Positions 20,850 through 27,485 of a stretch of DNA of 27,729 nt are shown in pieces. The position numbers were made by a program, and so were the translations under genes. The DNA is taken from contig CAIXNZ010000110.1 in the NCBI GenBank assembly GCA_903920975.1, positions 1 through 27,729 on the forward strand. Direction: 5' to 3'. The notes under the pieces were generated by a model. The model saw only the letters and a list, made by a program, of their open reading frames with translations. It searched no databases and had not been told where the DNA came from. The stretch comes from Candidatus Falkowiibacteriota bacterium (GTDB taxonomy: Bacteria; Patescibacteriota; Patescibacteriia; CAIXNZ01). The first letter of the stretch is position 1. Each line of letters begins with the position of its first letter.

Positions 20850-21923
20850 ATGCCAAATATTGAATTTCCACCAAAGGAACCAAGCGCAGATCAAAAAATC
20901 GCGGCCTTGCAAATCGAGGTTGAAAATCTTTCTGTTGAAAAAAATAAGGCCACAAAGGCTTTTGATGCTGTGCCTGCCAAAAACGAGAAAATCGCGCCGA
21001 TTAAAATGGAATTACCAGATGTTAAAGAAAAAAAGAGCGTGGAATTTGTCAAAGACGACAAAGGCAAATTTCATTTTGAATATATTGATGCCAATAAACA
21101 AAAAAGATATTTGACGCAGGGAGATTTGTTATCTGACATGGAGTGGGGCGTTTATTATGATTTAAATCATGAGGTTATTGCCGCCGAGTACAGAAAAAAA
21201 TACGATAAATTCAGGAAAAAATATTTGGAGGCATTTTATCAGCAAAAAATCGAACGACTACTAACCGAGCAACTTTTGATCCAGCGCTTGGAGATTGACA
21301 AAATCGCTGATCAGGATTATTATTTAGGCCAGGCTTATAGTGCAGTGTATGAACGATTGAAAAAAGAAAATGAAACCGAAGGTATGCCAGCCGGATTTTT
21401 GTTTGAAAAAATGATTGGCGGGATTTTGAAAAAGATTGCTTCTGACTTGGGCGAGAAATGGAAATTTTCCATGCAAAAAACCAGCGTGATTGAGGATGTG
21501 GAATTAAAAACTGATCTGGTAATTAATCTGCCGGAAAAGAATCGTGGTGTTGGCGTAGAGGAATCTAAAAAGGTTAAAGGCATCCAATTAACCTTGATTG
21601 AAAAAGGTAATGAAAAATTTCAGCGCAAGGTTGAGCAGGTGCAAAAAATAAAAGAGAAAATTAAAAAGAGCAAGGGTTTGGGCGAGAAAATGGAAATTGA
21701 TGATTTGGTTTTATTGGAAGTTGAAGTTGGCAACCGCGATGTTTTGAGCAAATACGAGACCTGGTTAAGAAATGGCAAAAGCGCAGGCGGACCAGAAAGT
21801 AATTTTTCCGTTAATCAGATTATGGAATTTTTAGGCGGTATTTTTAAAGAAAGCGATTTGGATTTTGAGAATAATAAGGAATTTAAGGAAGAAGTGTGGC
21901 AGTATTTTAAGAACAAGGGATAA
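20850..21923 (+). CDS. Hypothetical protein, possible PD-(D/E)XK-like core
   Basis: The 357-residue, highly charged cytoplasmic protein has no signal peptide. The first 75 residues are low-complexity and coiled-coil-like (QKIAALQIEVENLSVEKNK). A central helical part (about 95-185) is followed by a segment reading ELKTDLVINLPEKN then KGIQLTLIEKG and RKVEQVQKIKEK (about residues 214-270). The Asp, the Gln after a hydrophobic strand and the following Lys/Arg helix are arranged as in diverged PD-(D/E)XK-type folds, but catalytic activity cannot be claimed. It follows RAYT 2 by 1 base. It has no Shine-Dalgarno site. Confidence 0.72.
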   Translation: MPNIEFPPKEPSADQKIAALQIEVENLSVEKNKATKAFDAVPAKNEKIAPIKMELPDVKEKKSVEFVKDDKGKFHFEYIDANKQKRYLTQGDLLSDMEWGVYYDLNHEVIAAEYRKKYDKFRKKYLEAFYQQKIERLLTEQLLIQRLEIDKIADQDYYLGQAYSAVYERLKKENETEGMPAGFLFEKMIGGILKKIASDLGEKWKFSMQKTSVIEDVELKTDLVINLPEKNRGVGVEESKKVKGIQLTLIEKGNEKFQRKVEQVQKIKEKIKKSKGLGEKMEIDDLVLLEVEVGNRDVLSKYETWLRNGKSAGGPESNFSVNQIMEFLGGIFKESDLDFENNKEFKEEVWQYFKNKG

Positions 21924-21940
21924 CCGAAACACTAAAATAA

Positions 21941-21990
21941 TTCACGAAAAAGCACGAAATGTTTAGTGATTTTCGTGAAAAAATTTCGTG
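21941..21990. repeat. Interleaved inverted repeats before dnaJ
   Basis: TTCACGAAAA (21941-21950) pairs with TTTTCGTGAA (21970-21979), and CACGAAAT (21953-21960) pairs with ATTTCGTG (21983-21990). The arms alternate, so two mutually exclusive hairpins are possible just before the dnaJ start. It may be a dispersed repeat or a leader structure. No CIRCE element is seen here. Confidence 0.75.
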
Positions 21991-22003
21991 GTTCATAATT
22001 CAT

Positions 22004-23119
22004 ATGTCCAAAGATTACTACAATATACTTGGCGTGACTAAAAACGCCAGTAAAGAAGAAATTAAAAAGGCCTTTCGCGAAAAGGCCCATGTTTTTCATC
22101 CTGACAAAAAAGGCGGCGATGAAAAGAAATTCAAGGAAATCAATGAAGCCTATCAGATTTTAGGCAATGACGATAAAAGAAAACAATATGATCAGTTTGG
22201 CACGACTTTTGATCAACAAGGGGGTTTTGGTGGCGGCATGAATTGGGAAGATATTATGCGCTCGGCCAGAGGCGGCGGCACATATTCTAATGTTGATTTT
22301 GGCGACATGGGCGATTTGGGTGATATTCTTGGTGATTTGTTTGGCGGCGGCTTTGGTTTTGGCGGTTCCAGAAACAGAGCGAGAACACAGACTCGCGGCC
22401 GTGATTTGGAAATTAATATTACTTTAGAATTTAAGGAAGCGGTTTTTGGCGTAAAAAAAATCATTGAATCGCATAAATTAGTGCCTTGCGAAAGATGCGA
22501 GGGTAGCGGCGCCGAGCCAGGCTCAAAAATGGTTACCTGTAAAACTTGCAATGGTCAGGGTAAGGTGCGCAAAATGCAAAGAACAATTTTAGGCAATGTG
22601 GCCACTGTTGCCACATGCGAAGATTGTTTGGGGCACGGCAAGGTTTATGAGAAAAAATGTTCCAAATGCGATGGCAGCGGCAGAATTAAAGAAAAAAAGG
22701 ATATTGAGATTAAAATACCAGAGGGTGTTGATGATGGTACGACATTAAAAATGCATGGAGAAGGCGAAGCAGGATTACGCGGCGCCAAAACAGGGGATTT
22801 GTATATTCATTTGCATGTTAAATCAGATCATTATTTTACTCGCGAAAATGACAATATTTTAACCAAAGAAGAAATAAATTTTTCCACTGCGGCTTTGGGC
22901 GGCGAAGTGGAAGTCAAAACTATTGATGGTACGGTTAATCTGAAAATTCCCGCTGGCACGCAAAGCGGCAAGATTTTTATTTTACGCGGCAAAGGCGTGC
23001 CGCATTTTCAGCATCATGGCAGTGGCGATCATTTGGTGCAAATTGATGTGAAAACACCCTCAAATTTGAGCAAAAAGCAAAGGCAACTACTGGACGAATT
23101 AAGCCAAGAAGGCCTCTAA
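22004..23119 (+). CDS. dnaJ: Chaperone protein DnaJ (Hsp40)
   Basis: DnaJ delivers clients to DnaK and stimulates its ATPase. From ATG 22004 the protein has 371 residues. The J domain (about 1-70, MSKDYYNILGVTKNASKEEI) has the essential HPD at 32-34. A Gly/Phe-rich linker follows (about 78-130). Four zinc-binding CxxCxGxG-type repeats come next: CERCEGSG, CKTCNGQG, CEDCLGHG and CSKCDGSG. Two C-terminal beta domains end in KKQRQLLDELSQEG. The frame is open upstream to an ATG at 21959, but those 15 codons come from a repeat and precede the universal J-domain start, so 22004 is chosen. No Shine-Dalgarno site. dnaJ lies 15.6 kb from dnaK. Confidence 0.96.
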   Translation: MSKDYYNILGVTKNASKEEIKKAFREKAHVFHPDKKGGDEKKFKEINEAYQILGNDDKRKQYDQFGTTFDQQGGFGGGMNWEDIMRSARGGGTYSNVDFGDMGDLGDILGDLFGGGFGFGGSRNRARTQTRGRDLEINITLEFKEAVFGVKKIIESHKLVPCERCEGSGAEPGSKMVTCKTCNGQGKVRKMQRTILGNVATVATCEDCLGHGKVYEKKCSKCDGSGRIKEKKDIEIKIPEGVDDGTTLKMHGEGEAGLRGAKTGDLYIHLHVKSDHYFTRENDNILTKEEINFSTAALGGEVEVKTIDGTVNLKIPAGTQSGKIFILRGKGVPHFQHHGSGDHLVQIDVKTPSNLSKKQRQLLDELSQEGL

Positions 23120-23155
23120 ATCCCGCTATCCACAGGAAGCGGGATTTTTCTTTTT
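23119..23155 (+). terminator. Intrinsic terminator of dnaJ
   Basis: AATCCCGCT (23119-23127) and AGCGGGATT (23138-23146) form a perfect 9-bp stem with a 10-base loop, followed by TTTCTTTTT. Confidence 0.95.
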
Positions 23156-23179
23156 GACAAGCCATTTTTGTGCTATAAT
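23154..23179 (+). promoter_or_regulatory. Promoter of the secreted-protein/Hxs-like operon
   Basis: TGC-TATAAT (23171-23179) is an extended -10 box. TTGACA at 23154-23159 is only 14 bases upstream, closer than usual, so the extended -10 probably carries much of the recognition (TTTTTG at 23151-23156 would be at 17 bases). It starts within the dnaJ terminator T-tract and is the only promoter-like site found before the 23264-27729 operon. Confidence 0.7.
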
Positions 23180-23187
23180 TAGACTAG

Positions 23188-23231
23188 TGTTATAGAGTTA
23201 TAGCGTTTTAGCGTTATAGCGCTATAATTCT
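23188..23231 (+). repeat. GTTATAG-type repeats in the operon leader
   Basis: Short imperfect copies of GTTATAG(A/C)G follow one another and include the perfect palindrome TTATAGCGCTATAA (23214-23227). They lie in the predicted 5' leader (about 75 bases). The leader has no Shine-Dalgarno site before the ATG at 23264. Confidence 0.65.
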
Positions 23232-23263
23232 AAAATTCTATAGTACTAAAATCTAATAAAACA

Positions 23264-23788
23264 ATGGGGTTTTTAACCAATATTAACTGGGCAACGCCGA
23301 GTTGGGATTTGTTTATAGTCCTCTTCTTTATTGTGGCTGCTTTTTTATACGGTTTATCTTTAGGCAGAGACAGAATTATTGTTATTTTGGTCAGTATTTA
23401 CATGGCCCTGGCTATTGCTAATACTGCGCCTTATCTGAATAATTTTAGCGCCGAAATCAGTATTAATAATGGCTCAATTTTTAAGGTGACTATGTTTATT
23501 GGTTTATTTGTAGCCATCTTTTTTTTACTGGGCCGCAGCGCCTTGATTCACACTATTGCCGCGTCTGATAATCCGGGCAAGTGGTGGCAGTCAATTTTAT
23601 TTAGCTTTTTCCATGTTGGTTTGCTTTTGAGTATTTTATTGGGTTATTTGCCTCAGGATATGGTTAATAATGTTTCAGCTGATATGCGCAATTTATTTAT
23701 TTCAGATCCGGCCAAATTTTTCTGGCTGGTAACGCCCATTGTGATTATGGTTTTAATCCGCAAGCCCAAATCTAAACCCCAATTTTAA
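23264..23788 (+). CDS. Multi-pass membrane protein, first gene of the Hxs-like operon
   Basis: This is a 174-residue integral membrane protein with about five hydrophobic segments (residues 15-32, 36-54, 75-92, 108-128 and 150-165). The N-terminus is outside the first helix (MGFLTNINWATPSWD) and the tail is basic (RKPKSKPQF). Topology and length recall CvpA-like proteins, but no diagnostic motif supports that name. It is followed after 1 base by a secreted-protein gene and so shares that transcript. It could belong to an export or anchoring step for the three secreted products, which is inference from position only. Confidence 0.8.
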   Translation: MGFLTNINWATPSWDLFIVLFFIVAAFLYGLSLGRDRIIVILVSIYMALAIANTAPYLNNFSAEISINNGSIFKVTMFIGLFVAIFFLLGRSALIHTIAASDNPGKWWQSILFSFFHVGLLLSILLGYLPQDMVNNVSADMRNLFISDPAKFFWLVTPIVIMVLIRKPKSKPQF

Positions 23789-23789
23789 T

Positions 23790-24401
23790 ATGAAATTAGA
23801 TTTATTTGTAAAAATTTTCTTAATTATCACTGTGTTTCTGGCCAGCGGTGTTTTGCTGGCTTCAGCGGCCGGCTATGGTTTTGTCAGCTATGAAACAATA
23901 AAGAATATCAACACTTTTGTTATTTGGGATAATGTCAGGGTTGATGGCACAGGGGTTGATTTTGCCAACAGTGGTACGGTTACGGCCGGCTCAATAAATA
24001 TCGGAGCAAAAAATATTTATCTTAAGAAATTTTTAGGCTTTGGCTGCTCTTCAAACTATGTGGCCAGTCAAGAATGCAATACGATATTGGGCGATGCCGG
24101 CGGCGGCACTTTTTTAAGAGCCAAAAAAACTACCAGTGGGTTAAATATATCATCCGGAACCAAGGGCGTTGATTTTATTGCTTCATCAGTCAATATAGCC
24201 AATGGTATTACGGTCAGCAATAACGGCAATTTATATGTAGGAATTTTACCAGCAGAGGGAGCAACAAATAGTGGTTCAGTCTATGCCAGCGACTTAAGAG
24301 CTAATATAATGACCGTTACCAATAATATGCCCGGATTAATTTTTGAAAAAGACGCCATTTTCACGCCACAAGCTTTTTTATCTTTTGATTTATTGCAATA
24401 G
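23790..24401 (+). CDS. Secreted repeat-type protein 1 (candidate surface component)
   Basis: The 203-residue exported protein has an N-terminal hydrophobic signal (about residues 7-26, ending LLASAAG). The mature part consists of short beta-strand repeats with regularly spaced Gly/Asn/Val (VDGTGVDFANSGTVTAGSIN, then IGAKNIYL), as in beta-solenoid or repetitive surface proteins. Two cysteines (GFGCSSN, SQECNT) may pair. It shares its N-terminal theme (GYxF/T ... VDGT/VNGT) with the next two gene products, so the three look like diverged paralogues. Unlike the others it has no Cys-Cys pair near its end (it finishes LSFDLLQ). Gap to the next gene: 2 bases. Confidence 0.8.
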   Translation: MKLDLFVKIFLIITVFLASGVLLASAAGYGFVSYETIKNINTFVIWDNVRVDGTGVDFANSGTVTAGSINIGAKNIYLKKFLGFGCSSNYVASQECNTILGDAGGGTFLRAKKTTSGLNISSGTKGVDFIASSVNIANGITVSNNGNLYVGILPAEGATNSGSVYASDLRANIMTVTNNMPGLIFEKDAIFTPQAFLSFDLLQ

Positions 24402-24403
24402 TC

Positions 24404-25942
24404 ATGAAAAATATTTATAAAATATTAATTTTCTTTTGTTTAACCTTGAGCATGGCGCTGACCACTAATTTTGTTTTAGCCCAGGGTTATTTTATTTTTA
24501 AGGATACAACAAATCAGCTCATCATTAATGACAGTTTGCAGTCTCGGGGCTACTTAAAAATAGGCGGTAGCGACAGAGAAGGTCTGTCTGGCGATCTTTT
24601 ATTGGGTAAAGATTTAAATCAGGATGCGGGAGCTACATTATATATTTGTAAAGATACTGACAGTGATAGAGTCTGTGGTAGCAAAATTTTAACTTGGGCC
24701 GGTTCAGCTCTGACGGTTAATAGTGCAGATTATAATAAAATCCAGTTAAATGAAATGGGCGCACTGGGTATCACTGCCGGCGCTAATACTTATGTGACTG
24801 TGGCAGCGCCGATTAAAATTACAAATGCCAGCGGTACTGTTAAAGTTGGCAGCTCAGGTAGCGCAAACATAAGCGCCAACACTTTTTATATTGATAGCTT
24901 TGCTCCCAGCAGCGGTCAAACAATAGATCTATCTGCCTCAAAGTATAAGACAATAAATTTGGGTCCGGAATCAAATTTAAAACTATCAAAAGTTTGTACT
25001 CTTGATAAAGATGGCGCTGGTTGCGTTGGGCTGGGGCGAGGACTAAATACAGCCACAGGCAGTATTTTTGATTATTATAATAAACTTGGAACCAATGAGG
25101 ACAATCTGCAAAACGGTACTTATGGCTCTGATCCGTCAGTGTATCCCTCACAAGGAACAAAACCTGTTGCTTATGGCGACTTTCTTTATAATTGCGAAAA
25201 TAAAAAATGGCAAGAATTAGTTATCACAGCGGTAATAACTAATGATAAATCTGCATTCCCGTATCCTATTGATAGTAAACCGCTTTTGCCAGTTGAAAAT
25301 ACAGCTACTTTCGGACAAGGAGATTTGGTTGTTGCTGCCAGACAAACAGCTCTTATTGCGGCCATACAGCCAGGTCCACCAGACCCAATACCAACAGGTT
25401 ATGTTTGGCCATCATCTTATTTTGAGCAATGGGATAGAGTGGGCGCTGGTACTGGTACTGGTGCAGACGCCGTGATCGATTCTATAATTAATAGTAATGG
25501 TAGAAGTGTGGAATTTGGACTTATTACCTGGCCATCAAAATTCAGAGATAATGATGTAATTCGATCTACGGGGACATATCCCAGCGCTGGTCGCAACTAT
25601 AGTCCAATCCCTGCGCCCGGAACTTCTCCATACCCCGGCTCATTTAAAATCTACAGTTCCAAAGATCCTGTCGTAGTAAAAGCAAAAATTACTCAAATTC
25701 TCAGAGGCGGAACGCCCCTTACTCCTCCCACGTTTTATGGCATTAAAAAAGGAGATAGGATTGTTACAAGTCCTGTAACTAATGTTACATTTCAGCAAAA
25801 CGATATAATAATTTCTAAAGATATTCCAGGTAAAATTGTTATTATTAATCCAGTCGATATGCATGGCTGGTGGTGTCAAAAAAGAGCGCCTGCGGAAAAA
25901 AAGGGTCCGCAACTTTGCTGTTGGTTAAAAATAGGCTATTAA
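24404..25942 (+). CDS. Secreted repeat-type protein 2 with C-terminal Cys-Cys tail (candidate substrate)
   Basis: The 512-residue exported protein has a signal peptide (cut near residue 26, NFVLAQ). A repetitive beta-rich first half follows (about 27-210: LQSRGYLKIGGSDREGLSGD, then TVKVGSSGSANISANTFYID). A Pro/Thr/Ser-rich second half (about 250-440) has several PxPxP-like stretches. The C-terminus is distinctive: GWWCQKRAPAEKKGPQLCCW and then LKIGY. A similar LCC-x-Tyr ending occurs on the next protein. Cysteines elsewhere are few (YICKDTDSDRVCG, VCTLDKDGAGC). Its place directly before HxsD-like genes makes it a candidate substrate for the radical-SAM enzyme, though no His-Xaa-Ser repeats are present. 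Confidence 0.8.
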   Translation: MKNIYKILIFFCLTLSMALTTNFVLAQGYFIFKDTTNQLIINDSLQSRGYLKIGGSDREGLSGDLLLGKDLNQDAGATLYICKDTDSDRVCGSKILTWAGSALTVNSADYNKIQLNEMGALGITAGANTYVTVAAPIKITNASGTVKVGSSGSANISANTFYIDSFAPSSGQTIDLSASKYKTINLGPESNLKLSKVCTLDKDGAGCVGLGRGLNTATGSIFDYYNKLGTNEDNLQNGTYGSDPSVYPSQGTKPVAYGDFLYNCENKKWQELVITAVITNDKSAFPYPIDSKPLLPVENTATFGQGDLVVAARQTALIAAIQPGPPDPIPTGYVWPSSYFEQWDRVGAGTGTGADAVIDSIINSNGRSVEFGLITWPSKFRDNDVIRSTGTYPSAGRNYSPIPAPGTSPYPGSFKIYSSKDPVVVKAKITQILRGGTPLTPPTFYGIKKGDRIVTSPVTNVTFQQNDIIISKDIPGKIVIINPVDMHGWWCQKRAPAEKKGPQLCCWLKIGY

Positions 25943-25945
25943 TTT

Positions 25946-26764
25946 ATGAAAAAAATTATTAAAATTTGCTTAATCTTAATTATCTCTTTTCTGGTTGTTT
26001 CAGTTGCTTGGGCAAGCTTTGATTATAACGCAATCAAAGGATATTTCACGATTGATTCAGGCCTGAAAGTAAATGGCACAAATCTTATAATTGGCACCAA
26101 GATGGATCCAATCAACGGCTTAATGATCTCTCATAATTTGATATTTGATTCTGGCGGTTTGTACAAAAAGGGAGGCAGTCTGGCCATGGGCGAACAGCAA
26201 ATCAATATCACCAATATTAATGCTGCTATTATTAATAAGAATTTGGTTTTTTCCTCTTTGGGCGGTCTTGATCCGATGACCATTTCAGGCGCTCTTACGG
26301 TGAATAAAAGTTTGGTTATTAAAAATAATGGGCTGAGCTTTGTATCTCAAATTGCGCCACCCAAAGCCATATATGCTACAAGTGCTTATATGGCTAATTT
26401 AACGACATCCACCGACCCTTATACAATTAGCACTGGCACGACAATTCAATCAAAACAAGCCGCCACTGTCTTGGCCATTACTTATGGTGAAGAAGACAGT
26501 CCTTATTGCCAGGTTGTTTCTTTTGATAATGGCGTGGACTGGGCAAATGAGTATAGAAATGACGGTACCAAGGATTCAGCCAGTAATGCTTGTGATAGTG
26601 GAGGAGGAAGTGGTAATATGTCACAACCCTCTTGCTGCCCAAATGATAATTATGTTTTAAGCGCTGATGTGATTTATGGTAATGACCAGAGTAGTACAAT
26701 ACAATCTGGTACTTCCAGCGGCAGATTGCTTTGCTGTCATGCTTATAACCCACCTGCATATTAA
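25946..26764 (+). CDS. Secreted repeat-type protein 3 with C-terminal Cys-Cys tail (candidate substrate)
   Basis: The 272-residue exported protein has a signal peptide (about residues 1-23, SVAWAS). A beta-repeat region follows (FTIDSGLKVNGTNLIIGTK, then LMISHNLIFDSGG). The C-terminal third is rich in Gly, Ser and Cys (SPYCQ, SNACDSGGGSGNMSQPSCCP, and RLLCCHAYNPPAY at the very end). The start follows the previous stop by 3 bases in the context TTAATTT-ATG. It is the last gene before the two HxsD-like genes, 28 bases on. The Leu-Cys-Cys ... Tyr terminus parallels that of the preceding protein. Confidence 0.8.
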   Translation: MKKIIKICLILIISFLVVSVAWASFDYNAIKGYFTIDSGLKVNGTNLIIGTKMDPINGLMISHNLIFDSGGLYKKGGSLAMGEQQINITNINAAIINKNLVFSSLGGLDPMTISGALTVNKSLVIKNNGLSFVSQIAPPKAIYATSAYMANLTTSTDPYTISTGTTIQSKQAATVLAITYGEEDSPYCQVVSFDNGVDWANEYRNDGTKDSASNACDSGGGSGNMSQPSCCPNDNYVLSADVIYGNDQSSTIQSGTSSGRLLCCHAYNPPAY

Positions 26765-26792
26765 TTTTATTTAATTCATAATAATTAAGATA

Positions 26793-27275
26793 ATGGCAAA
26801 AAATAAAGGTTTTGATTTTAAGATTAAAGAGCTGGAAAATAGTTTGGAATTTGAAATTAATCCCAAAATCTATTCGTTAAACGCTATTTATAAAACAGCT
26901 TATTTTTTCTTGGATAAAGTTTATGTTTTTTTAAGTGGTGATCCAAAAAAGGAAATTAGAGTGAGTTTTAAGGTCAAGGAGGCTGGTTTGGATTTAAAAA
27001 AATTGGCTAATGAATTTTATAATGAACTTTTAAATCAATTGTTGCGTGAAAAAGTCAGTTATAGTAATTCCAAATTAAGAGAATTCATTGTCGCTAAGGC
27101 ACTTTATAATGCCGTGCCCAATGAAGTTGATGAGCTTTTAAAAGAGGTTGAGGAAGAGGATTGGCAGGAAGACCCTTTGGGCATTGCCAAAACCTGGGAG
27201 GAACAACAAAGGGAAAAGGGGGAAAAGAGTAAAAAAGGAAAAAGGAGTAAGAAGGGGAAGAAAAAGGCAAAATAA
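26793..27275 (+). CDS. hxsD: HxsD-like protein with lysine-rich tail
   Basis: This is a member of, or close relative to, the HxsD family, small partner proteins of the His-Xaa-Ser radical-SAM system whose molecular role is not settled. Over residues 18-110 it shows the family outline: EFEINPKIYSLNAIYKTAYFF, a strand with IRVSFKVKE, then FYNELLNQLLREKV with LREFIVAKAL. The LLNxxLRE stretch at residues 79-86 is the hallmark. An acidic linker (about 115-135) and a strongly basic tail (KKGKRSKKGKKKAK) are unusual additions. A second, shorter HxsD-like gene follows after 1 base. The symbol is given on family resemblance and context with an HxsB-like gene. Confidence 0.78.
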   Translation: MAKNKGFDFKIKELENSLEFEINPKIYSLNAIYKTAYFFLDKVYVFLSGDPKKEIRVSFKVKEAGLDLKKLANEFYNELLNQLLREKVSYSNSKLREFIVAKALYNAVPNEVDELLKEVEEEDWQEDPLGIAKTWEEQQREKGEKSKKGKRSKKGKKKAK

Positions 27276-27276
27276 T

Positions 27277-27477
27277 ATGGAAATGATTGAGTTTAATAAG
27301 AAAATATATAAACTGGAAGCCATAAAAAAAGCAGCCGAGGAATTTAAAAATTTGGCTAACATTAGGATAAAAGAAACTGGGGGATATATTAAAGTAACTT
27401 TTGATAAAATCGATTCCGAATATAAAGAGGTGTTAAAAGATGAATTTACCAACTTTGTGCTGGGGATGCTTAGTTAA
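27277..27477 (+). CDS. Short HxsD-like protein
   Basis: The 66-residue protein corresponds to the first two thirds of HxsD. FNKKIYKLEAIKKAAEEFKN aligns with INPKIYSLNAIYKTAYFFLD of the preceding gene, and YIKVTFDKID aligns with IRVSFKVKE. It ends LKDEFTNFVLGMLS, so the LLNxxLRE hallmark and the last helix are missing. The start at 27277 is chosen because it begins the similarity and lies 1 base after the preceding stop; the open frame further upstream only overlaps the lysine-rich tail of the previous gene. It may form a heterodimer with its neighbour, which is inference. Confidence 0.78.
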   Translation: MEMIEFNKKIYKLEAIKKAAEEFKNLANIRIKETGGYIKVTFDKIDSEYKEVLKDEFTNFVLGMLS

Positions 27478-27485
27478 AATAAATT

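Noticed and set aside
21959..22003. Upstream ATG extending dnaJ by 15 codons
   Set aside because: The extra codons fall in the CACGAAA/TTTCGTG repeat and precede the universal J-domain start; ATG 22004 fits the family.
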